In this document: positions 8,730 through 16,621 of the stretch, in pieces
Layout: each line of letters opens with the position of its first letter
Position numbering within the stretch: the stretch's first letter is position 1
Assembly: GCA_023251875.1 (NCBI GenBank)
Contig: JAHEXY010000003.1
Location: forward strand, 124,001-188,000
Direction: 5' to 3'
DNA length: 64,000 bases
Source: Bacteroidota bacterium
GTDB taxonomy: Bacteria; Bacteroidota; Bacteroidia; JAHEXY01
The notes under the pieces: generated by a model
Told to the model about the DNA's origin: nothing
Database searches by the model: none
Seen by the model: only the letters and a program-made list of their open reading frames with translations
Translations under genes and position numbers: made by a program

Positions 8730-10130
8730 TCAAATATGCAAAGCCCTCTTGCCCGTAGCATCCAAACAAGCTTCTTTAATGGCTTCGGTAAAAGTTGGAT
8801 GCGCATGGCTCATTCGTGAAATGTCTTCAGCAGATGCACGAAATTCCATGGCTACAACAGCTTCGGCAATCATATCTGCTGCACGTGGGCCAATCATATG
8901 AATTCCTAAAATTTCATCTGTTTCCTTATCGGCCAGTACTTTTATTAAACCTTCATCGTCCATGCTGGCGCGTGCACGACCAAGAGCTTTAAATGGAAAA
9001 GATCCCACTTTATATTGTTTACCACTTTCTTTTAATTGTTCTTCTGTATAACCAACAGCAGCCACTTCCGGCCAAGTGTACACAACTCCCGGTATCAATA
9101 AATAATTAATGTGAGGTTTTTGACCGGCAAGAGATTCAGCAACAAACACACCTTCTTCTTCAGCTTTATGGGCCAACATCGCGCCTTTTACTACATCACC
9201 AATGGCGTAAATTCCTTTTACATTTGTTTCGAGATGATCATCAACAGCAATTTTTCCTCTTTCATCTAATTTAACACCTGCATTTTCTAATCCAAGTTTA
9301 TCAGTATAAGGTTTGCGACCAACAGCAACCAAACAATAATCTCCTTTCAATTCAATAGTTTCTCCTTTTTTATTTTCTGCATTTACTACCACTTGTTTTC
9401 CTTTTACACTTGCTGTTTTTACTTTATGACTTAAGTAAAAATCAAAACCCAATTTAGCAAGTGATCTTTGTAATTCTTTGCCCATAGTACGATCCATAGT
9501 AGCAATGATAGAATCGAAATATTCAACTACACTTACTTTTGTTCCCAAACGGGCATATACAGAACCCAATTCTAATCCAATAACGCCACCACCAATAACG
9601 ATTAAACTTTTAGGAACTTCAGTAATGTTTAATGCTTCGGTTGAAGTAATAATTCTTTTTTTATCTATTTCTATTCCCTGTAATGTTGAAGGTTTAGAGC
9701 CGGTAGCAATAATGGTTTTATCTGTTTCAATTTTTTCTACTGAGCCATCTGCCTTGGTAATTTGAATGGTATTTTTATTTACAAAAGAGGCATGGCCTGT
9801 GTATACATCAATTTTATTTTTCTTCATTAAAAAAGCAACTCCATTGCAAGTTTGCTCAACCACCTTATTTTTGCGTTTGATCATTTGATCCATATCAACA
9901 GCTAAAGCGCTAAGATTAATGCCATGCTCTTTAAATTGGTGAGAGGCTTTATGATAATGCTCTGATGAATCGAGCAAAGCTTTTGAAGGAATACAACCCA
10001 CATTCAGACAAGTGCCTCCAAGCGTATTGTATTTTTCTATAATTGCAGTTTTAAAACCCAATTGCGCGCAACGTATAGCAGCAACATATCCACCGGGGCC
10101 CGATCCTATAATTGTAATGTCGTATTTCAT
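8730..10130 (-). CDS. lpdA: Dihydrolipoyl dehydrogenase (E3)
   Basis: 466 residues, full length. FAD-binding GSGPGGYVAA at the N-terminus; redox-active disulfide GGTCLNVGC with Cys41 and Cys46; NAD-binding VIGGGVIGLELGSVYARLG in the middle; second FAD motif YAIGDV; and the His-Glu active-site pair of the dimerisation domain in HAHPTFTEAIKEA. It reoxidises the dihydrolipoyl arms of 2-oxoacid dehydrogenases and of glycine cleavage H-protein, which links it to the nearby gcvP. No E1 or E2 genes are adjacent. A 45-residue membrane protein follows at once. Confidence 0.97.
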   Translation of the reverse strand: MKYDITIIGSGPGGYVAAIRCAQLGFKTAIIEKYNTLGGTCLNVGCIPSKALLDSSEHYHKASHQFKEHGINLSALAVDMDQMIKRKNKVVEQTCNGVAFLMKKNKIDVYTGHASFVNKNTIQITKADGSVEKIETDKTIIATGSKPSTLQGIEIDKKRIITSTEALNITEVPKSLIVIGGGVIGLELGSVYARLGTKVSVVEYFDSIIATMDRTMGKELQRSLAKLGFDFYLSHKVKTASVKGKQVVVNAENKKGETIELKGDYCLVAVGRKPYTDKLGLENAGVKLDERGKIAVDDHLETNVKGIYAIGDVVKGAMLAHKAEEEGVFVAESLAGQKPHINYLLIPGVVYTWPEVAAVGYTEEQLKESGKQYKVGSFPFKALGRARASMDDEGLIKVLADKETDEILGIHMIGPRAADMIAEAVVAMEFRASAEDISRMSHAHPTFTEAIKEACLDATGKRALHI

Positions 10131-10138
10131 ATGTGTTA

Positions 10139-10176
10139 GTTCAAAGTTTTAATGTTCAAGGTTCAAAGTTAAGGTT
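10139..10176. repeat. TTCAAAGTT-type short direct repeats
   Basis: Successive units TTCAAAGTTTT, GTTCAAGGTTCAAAGTT and AAGGTTC fill the gap upstream of lpdA. Similar TTGAAC-rich runs occur at 36825-36850 and 61211-61243. I see no gene or clear promoter in them. Confidence 0.4.
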
Positions 10177-10206
10177 CTATTGTTAAATTGCTAAATTGTT
10201 TTTTGG

Positions 10207-10896
10207 TTATATTATAAGTTTTTCAAGCAGCAATACCATCAATTTATTTGTTTCCGAAATATTCTTAATCTCAGCTTTAATTTCATTATCAGTTTGAACA
10301 TAAGTAGCTTTCTTTAATTCTTCGCCACCATCTTTTAAAAAATCAAGTAAGAGATTTTCTGTTACTTCAAAATGAAATTGAAGTGCCACAACTTTTTCTC
10401 CATAAATAAAAGCTTGATGGGCACAGGCTTCTGAACTAGCCATTAGAGTTGCTCCTTGAGGCAAATCAAAAGTATCTCCATGCCAATGAAAAGCCATAAA
10501 ATTTTCAGGAAATAATTTGAATAGTTTATTTTGTTTTGCTGCCGCATTAGTATTTACTTGCCACCAGCCAATTTCTTTGTGTTTATGAGGATATACTTTA
10601 GCGCCTAATGCATCTGCTATAAGTTGAGATCCCAAACAAATGCCCAATACAATTTTGTTTGCTTGAATGGCTTGTTTTATAAATTGCTTTTCGGCCTTAA
10701 GCCAAGGATATAAATGTTCTTCATAAGCTCCCATTGCACCTCCTAAAATAATTAAGCAGTCTATTTTATTTATTTCAGGAAAACTTTCTCCTTTATAAAT
10801 ATGTGTTGAACTTAATTGATAATTATTTTTGAGAGCCCATTCCGCAATAATACCCGGACCTTCGAACGGAGCATGTTGTATGTAATGAATTTTCAT
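10207..10896 (-). CDS. Class I glutamine amidotransferase-like protein (GuaA amidotransferase-domain family)
   Basis: 229 residues forming a single class I amidotransferase domain. The triad is visible: nucleophile Cys in LGICLGSQLIADALGA, His and Glu in LQFHFEVTE. LIILGGAMGAYEE near residue 50 is the oxyanion-side loop. There is no synthetase domain, so it is a stand-alone member of the group annotated as GMP-synthase-like amidotransferase; the acceptor is unknown and the true activity could be a gamma-glutamyl hydrolase. It diverges from the carbonic anhydrase gene, with 76 bases between starts. Confidence 0.85.
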   Translation of the reverse strand: MKIHYIQHAPFEGPGIIAEWALKNNYQLSSTHIYKGESFPEINKIDCLIILGGAMGAYEEHLYPWLKAEKQFIKQAIQANKIVLGICLGSQLIADALGAKVYPHKHKEIGWWQVNTNAAAKQNKLFKLFPENFMAFHWHGDTFDLPQGATLMASSEACAHQAFIYGEKVVALQFHFEVTENLLLDFLKDGGEELKKATYVQTDNEIKAEIKNISETNKLMVLLLEKLII

Positions 10897-10972
10897 TAAA
10901 AAAATATAAAATTATATATGAAGAATATTTGTAAATTTAGTGAAATGGCAAATGCAAAAATATTGAATACGA

Positions 10973-11608
10973 ATGAAAAGATCATATTTAAAATTACTGA
11001 AAAATAATAAAGCCTGGGTTGCTGAACAAAATCGAAATGATCCCAATTTTTTTAAAGAATTAGCACAGGGGCAAAATCCTGAATATTTATGGATTGGTTG
11101 TTCTGATAGTCGTGTTCCGGCTAATCAAATAACAGGAACAAAATCAGGCGAAGTTTTTGTACACCGTAATATTGCCAATATGGTTGTTCATAGTGATATG
11201 AATATGTTGAGTGTGTTGTCATATGCAGTTGAGGTACTAAAAGTAAAACACATTATTGTTTGTGGCCATTATGGTTGTGGTGGTGTATTGGCTGCAATGG
11301 GTAATAAGCAATTTGGTTTGATTGATAATTGGCTTCGCCATATAAAAGATGTATACAGACTTCATTATAAAGAACTAGATGCGCTTGCAGACAAAGAACT
11401 AAGAGCAAGACGGTTTGTTGAAGTAAATGTAATTCAGCAAGTGTATGATTTAGCCAAAACGTCAATTGTACAAAATGCATGGAGAAAGAAACAACCTTTA
11501 CATGTGCATGGTTGGGTATATGATGTTAAAGATGGTTTAATAAAAGATTTAAAAGTTTCATTTACCGGCATGAAAGATCTTCATGCTATTTACCATTTTG
11601 AGAAATAA
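10973..11608 (+). CDS. can: Beta-class carbonic anhydrase
   Basis: 211 residues. The zinc site is complete: Cys43 in CSDSRVPA with the Asp45-Arg47 dyad, and His99 and Cys102 in CGHYGCGG. It interconverts carbon dioxide and bicarbonate in the cytoplasm. The neighbouring convergent gene encodes a SulP anion transporter, a family that includes bicarbonate carriers, so the two may act together in inorganic carbon supply or pH balance; that link is inference from position. Confidence 0.95.
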   Translation: MKRSYLKLLKNNKAWVAEQNRNDPNFFKELAQGQNPEYLWIGCSDSRVPANQITGTKSGEVFVHRNIANMVVHSDMNMLSVLSYAVEVLKVKHIIVCGHYGCGGVLAAMGNKQFGLIDNWLRHIKDVYRLHYKELDALADKELRARRFVEVNVIQQVYDLAKTSIVQNAWRKKQPLHVHGWVYDVKDGLIKDLKVSFTGMKDLHAIYHFEK

Positions 11609-11657
11609 ATATTCACTAAAGCTTATATTTTTAATAATTTATTCTCCTTGAATTCCA

Positions 11658-13052
11658 TTATGCTACCGCTCTATGTTTTCTTGTTTTATGATAAATATAT
11701 TTAAGTACATAATAAATAACCAAAGCGGATAAAACTCCTGTAAAGAAATCAGTAGCCGGAACCATAATAGCAGTATAAACCATCATTAGAAACTCAAATT
11801 GGCCTTCCTTTTTTACCTCAATTATTTCATACGGCTTAATCATATTACTTGCCACCCAAACTAAAATACCTCCAATACAAGCCATTGGTATTAGCTCTAA
11901 ATACTGGGCTAAATAATAAGCTAATGTAAGTTTTAGTACTGCCTTAAAATAACCGGCTAAAGGAGTTTTTGCTCCGGCTTTTATACTTGTAGCAGTACGA
12001 GCTAAAGCTCCAGTACAAGGAAAACCATTAACTAATGGAATAATAATTTGCACCCATCCTTGTCCCCATAATTCTTTATTGGGATTAAAAGGAGTTCGAG
12101 TATTTTCCGCCATTTTATCAGCCATGGTAGAACAAAGTATGCTTTCAATTCCTGAAACAAATACAATAGCAATTACAAAATAAATAATATCGCCCATTAA
12201 GCCCATGCTCATTGCCGGCAAACTTGGGCCTGTAAATACAAAAAAATTATTGGGAATACTTCCGTAGATATCTTTTACCAGAATAATTCCCTTATCTGCA
12301 AAAATTGTAGCCGATAGTAAAGTTGCTATAGCCATAGCAATTATTGGCCCTGGAATTAAAACAGAAATACGCAATAATATTTTAGTTACTGCAAAAGTCA
12401 ATACACCTATTAATACAGACCACCAATTAATAATATGGAGATTACCCATAGAAAGATAAATTTTATGAATCATATTAGCATGTATATCTTCATTTGCACC
12501 TAAAAATTCTTTAAACGATTTTATTCCTAATATATCTGCGCTATTTGATAAGGCTATTGTAACTGCTATTCCAAAAGTAAACCCAATAATAATTGAATTG
12601 GGAATTAGCTTTGCATATTTACCAATTCCAAAAATTCCTAAAAGCAGTAATATTATGCCTGCAATAATTGATACAAATACTAATACACCGTGAGCTTGAG
12701 CTGCGGTTCCTCCACTTGCTACGCCATACTTATAATTGAGGGCCGCAATAATTGGAATCAAAGCAGCCGTTGGTCCATAAACCTGATATTTGGAGCCACC
12801 AAAAGTTCTACCAACAACACATGCTAAGGCTCCGGCTATAATACCTTGCTCAGGCCGCATGCCCATTGCTATTGCAAAACCCATTGCCAGTGGTATAGCA
12901 GTTAATGCAACTATAAGACCTGCACTAAAATCAGAATACATATTTGTTTTCCAATTTTTCTTATTTAGATCTTCCCAACGACTGTCGAAAAAAGTAAAAA
13001 ACAATTTGAGTCTACCAGTAACTGTTCTACCTAATATGGCTTCTTTATTCAT
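11658..13052 (-). CDS. SulP-family anion transporter without STAS domain
   Basis: 464 residues, nearly all membrane-embedded. The SulP signature region is clear: SDFSAGLIVALTAIPLAMGF, then YQVYGPTAALIPIIAAL, and later GFPCTGALARTATSIKAGA. Family members usually have a cytoplasmic C-terminal STAS domain of about 100-150 residues; here the protein ends in a short basic tail (IYHKTRKHRAVA) right after the last helix. Substrate is not visible: sulfate, bicarbonate or another anion. Next to the carbonic anhydrase, bicarbonate is the best guess. It is last in a likely three-gene run with the 74-residue protein and the methyltransferase (gaps of 18 and 16 bases). Confidence 0.88.
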   Translation of the reverse strand: MNKEAILGRTVTGRLKLFFTFFDSRWEDLNKKNWKTNMYSDFSAGLIVALTAIPLAMGFAIAMGMRPEQGIIAGALACVVGRTFGGSKYQVYGPTAALIPIIAALNYKYGVASGGTAAQAHGVLVFVSIIAGIILLLLGIFGIGKYAKLIPNSIIIGFTFGIAVTIALSNSADILGIKSFKEFLGANEDIHANMIHKIYLSMGNLHIINWWSVLIGVLTFAVTKILLRISVLIPGPIIAMAIATLLSATIFADKGIILVKDIYGSIPNNFFVFTGPSLPAMSMGLMGDIIYFVIAIVFVSGIESILCSTMADKMAENTRTPFNPNKELWGQGWVQIIIPLVNGFPCTGALARTATSIKAGAKTPLAGYFKAVLKLTLAYYLAQYLELIPMACIGGILVWVASNMIKPYEIIEVKKEGQFEFLMMVYTAIMVPATDFFTGVLSALVIYYVLKYIYHKTRKHRAVA

Positions 13053-13070
13053 GTTTTTATATTTTTTTAT

Positions 13071-13295
13071 TCAATGCTTGTTGTTTATTAATTGAATGCG
13101 CTTTAATAACTGATTAATTACTTTGTCAGTTTCAGCATTTTCGCCAAGTCCTTCTTTTAATATTTTCAAGAAATATAGCCGATACACCTCATCAATTATA
13201 ATATTATTTTCATTTACATGAACAAAACCAAACTTTCTAAGTTTAGTAACAACTTGTTTAATCAATTTGTCCTTAACTGATAATCTTTTGATCAT
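13071..13295 (-). CDS. Small basic protein of unknown function
   Basis: 74 residues, Lys-rich, mostly predicted helix, no signal peptide or membrane span. The start MIKRLSVKDKLIKQVVTKLR is followed by a short beta-like stretch (FGFVHVNENNIIIDEVYR). I recognise no family. It lies between the methyltransferase and the SulP gene with gaps of 16 and 18 bases, so it is probably cotranscribed with both. Confidence 0.55.
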   Translation of the reverse strand: MIKRLSVKDKLIKQVVTKLRKFGFVHVNENNIIIDEVYRLYFLKILKEGLGENAETDKVINQLLKRIQLINNKH

Positions 13296-13311
13296 TCTTA
13301 GTTTAATAAAA

Positions 13312-13908
13312 TTAACTTGTTTTTTCCCAAAAATTTAAAAATCCATTATGAGACGAAGATTTTAACTCATAAGAAGGCGGTACTTCTTTTAAAGTACTCC
13401 AGTATGTTACCAAGCGTGTTCCAATTTTAGCAAGACTAAATTGTTGATAAATATATGCATGGTATAAAATATAAAGCTCAACATGAGGATCAACAGTATC
13501 ATCTATTTTTGCAGATCTATCAATATTTTCATAGAAAGAATTAAAAAAGTAAAAAGCATCATATTGCTTAAAATTAATGGTAGTAATATTGGCATGAATA
13601 AAATTTACATTAGGTATTCTGTAGCGTTTAGAAAGTTTATTTGATAACTCAATAAGTTTTTTTCTTTGCTCAACACCTGTGAAATATCCTTTTGTATACG
13701 TGGCTCCTAACATGCAAAATTTACCTGGTCCAGAGCCAATATCCAAAACCCTAGTCCCTGGTTTAGTAACTAAAAAATCTGATGCCTGCTTTGCTATTTC
13801 AATAGGAGTCCAATGCCTTCTAGAATGTCGTTTAATTTTTTCGGGATATATAGAATTAAACTCGTCTTCTTTTACTGTTATATTTTGCTTTAAATATTCG
13901 AATACCAT
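13312..13908 (-). CDS. Class I SAM-dependent methyltransferase
   Basis: 198 residues. Motif I VLDIGSGPGKFCMLG near residues 53-68 binds S-adenosylmethionine; an acidic end of strand beta2 (GVEQRKKLIE) and a motif IV-like YDAFYFFNSFYE follow. The N-terminus SRRHWTPIEIAKQASDFL is typical of small Bacteroidota methyltransferases whose substrate is unknown. It heads a likely operon with the 74-residue protein and the SulP transporter and diverges from the Crp/Fnr regulator. Confidence 0.8.
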   Translation of the reverse strand: MVFEYLKQNITVKEDEFNSIYPEKIKRHSRRHWTPIEIAKQASDFLVTKPGTRVLDIGSGPGKFCMLGATYTKGYFTGVEQRKKLIELSNKLSKRYRIPNVNFIHANITTINFKQYDAFYFFNSFYENIDRSAKIDDTVDPHVELYILYHAYIYQQFSLAKIGTRLVTYWSTLKEVPPSYELKSSSHNGFLNFWEKTS

Positions 13909-14065
13909 TTTAAAAATTTAGTTATTTCAAATATGATTTAATTATTAATTATTGTATTACAAATTGATTTATAAAATAGGCCTTAAAATTTCTATTCGTA
14001 ATTGAAAAACTCATCAAAGGTATTATACTGAGTTAATTTTTTCCTGAGGCATATTAACTCAAAAA

Positions 14066-14079
14066 TTGATTTATGTCAA
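14066..14079. promoter_or_regulatory. FNR/CRP-like inverted repeat TTGAT-TTAT-GTCAA
   Basis: One base differs from the FNR consensus TTGATnnnnATCAA. It sits in the 233-base gap between the divergent methyltransferase operon and the Crp/Fnr regulator, 63 bases before the regulator start, so it could be an autoregulatory site. One match in AT-rich DNA can also arise by chance. Confidence 0.4.
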
Positions 14080-14141
14080 CTTATAATTATGTAATTTAAT
14101 AGGCAATTAGGAATAAAATTTTTTCGATTCTAAAAATAAAT

Positions 14142-14849
14142 ATGGATATGCCAACATCTTTTAAAATAGATAAATTTCATTTTAATAGTGATTCCATTTT
14201 AAATGGACTACCTGAAAAAGATTTAGAAGTATTAAAATCTAATATGATTTCTTATAAATTTAAAAAAGAGAAAATGATTTTTAGTGAAGGAACTTACCCT
14301 TCAGGTATTTTTCACCTCAAAAAAGGAAAAATAAAAAAATATAAAACAGATCGAGATGGAAGAGAGCATATTATTTATGTTTGTAATAGCGGAGAACTGT
14401 TAGGATATGCCGCTTTATTAAGTGAAGAACCTTATTCAGATTCTGCTGCTACATTAGAAGATTCTATATTAGAATTTATTCCAAAAGACATTTTCTTCAA
14501 TGTATTAGAAAAATCCCAAGTGCTTTCTACTAGGTTACTAAAAAATTTAAGTCATGAGTTTGCCGTATTAGAAAACAGCATTGTTAATTTTGCTCATAAA
14601 TCTGTACGAGAACGCCTGGCTCTTAGTTTACTTATTCTTAAGGAGAAATTTAAGGATAAAACAAATCCCAATGCTTCTGTTGAAATTACACTTTCGCGTG
14701 AAGATCTTTCTAATGTAGTAGGTACTGCAGTTGAAACCTTAGTTCGTTTATTGCATAATTTTAAAGATGAAGGGCTAATTAAAACAGAAGGGAGAAAAAT
14801 TAGAATTATAGATACTAAAAAGCTGGTTAAAGTGGCCAATTTCTATTAA
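14142..14849 (+). CDS. Crp/Fnr-family transcription regulator
   Basis: 235 residues. A cyclic-nucleotide-binding-like beta roll spans about residues 30-130 (MIFSEGTYPSGIFHLKKGKI, then GELLGYAALLSEEPY), a long dimer helix follows, and a winged helix-turn-helix ends the protein. The recognition helix VVGTAVETLVRLLHNFK keeps the Glu and Arg of the FNR E-xx-SR motif but has Val for Ser. It lacks the N-terminal cysteines of FNR, so it is not an iron-sulfur oxygen sensor of that type; effector unknown. An FNR-like box lies upstream. A second ATG two codons downstream is also possible. Confidence 0.9.
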   Translation: MDMPTSFKIDKFHFNSDSILNGLPEKDLEVLKSNMISYKFKKEKMIFSEGTYPSGIFHLKKGKIKKYKTDRDGREHIIYVCNSGELLGYAALLSEEPYSDSAATLEDSILEFIPKDIFFNVLEKSQVLSTRLLKNLSHEFAVLENSIVNFAHKSVRERLALSLLILKEKFKDKTNPNASVEITLSREDLSNVVGTAVETLVRLLHNFKDEGLIKTEGRKIRIIDTKKLVKVANFY

Positions 14850-14873
14850 AAAACCATCCGGCTTATTTATTAT

Positions 14874-15356
14874 TTAGGCTTTATATAGTAGCACTACAGC
14901 ATAAGCAGAAATGCCTTCTTCCCTACCCACATATCCTAATTTTTCAGTTGTTGTAGCTTTAATTGAAATATCTTCTTGATCAAGTTCCATAACTTGAGCC
15001 AATACTTTTTGCATTTCTGGAATATGAAGTTTTATTTTGGGTTGCTGAAGGCAAACGGTAGAATCAATATTGCAAATTTGGTAGCCTTTATTTTTAATGA
15101 GTTCAATTACTCTCTTAAGTAAAATTTTACTATCAATACCCTTAAATTCATTTGAAGTATCCGGAAAATGTACACCAATATCTCCTAAATTTGCAGCACC
15201 CAATAAGGCATCACAAATGGCGTGAATCAGTACATCAGCATCTGAATGGCCAACAGCACCTTTTTCATGTTCAATTTTAATTCCACCCAACCAAAACTCA
15301 TAACCTTCTTTGAGTTGGTGAACATCAAAACCAAAACCTATTTTATTTTTTTTCAC
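14874..15356 (-). CDS. ispF: 2-C-methyl-D-erythritol 2,4-cyclodiphosphate synthase
   Basis: 160 residues, standard length. Metal ligands Asp11 and His13 are in GFGFDVHQ, the third ligand in GHSDADVLIHAICDALLGAA, and the C-terminal KATTTEKLGYVGREEGI motif is intact. It makes the cyclic diphosphate intermediate of the non-mevalonate isoprenoid pathway. The start codon is GTG and overlaps the end of the upstream porV by 14 bases, so ispF is the last gene of the T9SS operon and is probably translationally coupled to it. Confidence 0.96.
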   Translation of the reverse strand: MKKNKIGFGFDVHQLKEGYEFWLGGIKIEHEKGAVGHSDADVLIHAICDALLGAANLGDIGVHFPDTSNEFKGIDSKILLKRVIELIKNKGYQICNIDSTVCLQQPKIKLHIPEMQKVLAQVMELDQEDISIKATTTEKLGYVGREEGISAYAVVLLYKA

Positions 15357-16590
15357 TATTCTGGGCTTTTAATGCGTCAAAATCAAATAATAAAGTAAAT
15401 CGTAAGGTATTTTCAAGTGGATTCCGTTGAGTAGTGGGAATTAAATAAGCAAAGTCCAATCCAAATACACTATATTTTACTCCAGCACCCAAAGTAATAA
15501 ATTGACGATTTCCTTTTGTAGCATGTTCGTAAAAATAGCCAGCTCTTATTCCAATTTGTTTATCGTACCAATATTCTGCACCAACTGAATAAGTAATTTC
15601 ATGCAATTCTTCTTTCCATCCATAAGGTGCATCATAAAATGATTGCAACATCCCTTGCGCAATAGGAACATTTGGATCTTTGCCTAATAAAACTTGTTGC
15701 TTGCCTGTAACAGAATTATAAACCGCATTTCCGGCAGAATCTGTTTCATAAACAGGTGGAGTAGGAACCAATAATTTATTTAAATCAACAATAAACATAA
15801 TGGAGTTATAGTCATCTATTTCATACTGAAAACCACTTCCTAATCTTAAATTAATGGGTATGTAGTCTTTTTCGGCAGATGCAGAGTAACTCATTTTAGC
15901 ACCAATATTTGAAATATTAATACCAAACGATAAAATTGCCTTCTTTTTTGCAATTTCTAATTCATCATTTTGATAATAGGCTGAAATATCGGCAGCTACC
16001 GATTGTCCAGGCTTTGATTCAGTTCCACCTACATAAATGCCTCCTGTTAAATTTGAATAAATATATCTTATGGCAGTTCCGCCCGAAAAACGAGCCGATA
16101 ATTTACGTGAATAGGCTAAATCTACTGCATATTCATGAGGTGTAAATTGTCCCGTTACTTGACCAGAGGTATTTGTAAATTGAATCGTTCCTAAAGAAAA
16201 ATAAAGAACAGAAAAGGCTATGGTTTGAGGTTTCCCTAATTTCTTATATCCGGATAAATAGGCAAGATTAATATCGGGCACTAAAGCTCTAAGCCAAGGA
16301 GCATAAGAAATACCAAGTCCCATGTCTTTTTTAATAAAGGCTAATTTTGAAGCATTCCAATGCACGGAGTTTTCATCTGGCGAAGAGGCCACACCGGCAT
16401 CTCCCAATCCCCCTGCCCTTGTATCAGGAGCAATCATTAAAAAAGGAACTGATGTAGTTATGGTATTAATGGTACTGGAACTAGATTGCCCTAAGGAATT
16501 GGTTTGTGCATATAAAATAGTAGACTGCCCAATGCTTAAATAGACAATAAGCAGCAATAGTATATCTATATTTTTTTTCCTTTTCAACAT
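15343..16590 (-). CDS. porV: PorV-family T9SS outer-membrane protein (copy 3)
   Basis: 415 residues with signal peptide and an FadL-like beta-barrel pattern. The family start VPFLMIAPDTRAGGLGDAGV is present, as are the repeated barrel motifs SPDENSVHWNASKLAF and GIRAGYFYEHATKGNR. PorV (LptO) shuttles T9SS substrates from the translocon to the PorU attachment complex. This copy is closest to the one at 25581-26768: both share RKLSxRxSGG and NDExEI stretches that the middle copy lacks. It follows the second porU by 31 bases and overlaps ispF. Confidence 0.9.
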   Translation of the reverse strand: MLKRKKNIDILLLLIVYLSIGQSTILYAQTNSLGQSSSSTINTITTSVPFLMIAPDTRAGGLGDAGVASSPDENSVHWNASKLAFIKKDMGLGISYAPWLRALVPDINLAYLSGYKKLGKPQTIAFSVLYFSLGTIQFTNTSGQVTGQFTPHEYAVDLAYSRKLSARFSGGTAIRYIYSNLTGGIYVGGTESKPGQSVAADISAYYQNDELEIAKKKAILSFGINISNIGAKMSYSASAEKDYIPINLRLGSGFQYEIDDYNSIMFIVDLNKLLVPTPPVYETDSAGNAVYNSVTGKQQVLLGKDPNVPIAQGMLQSFYDAPYGWKEELHEITYSVGAEYWYDKQIGIRAGYFYEHATKGNRQFITLGAGVKYSVFGLDFAYLIPTTQRNPLENTLRFTLLFDFDALKAQNSEKK

Positions 16591-16621
16591 TTGGGGCGTA
16601 AATATAATAACTAAATATGTA

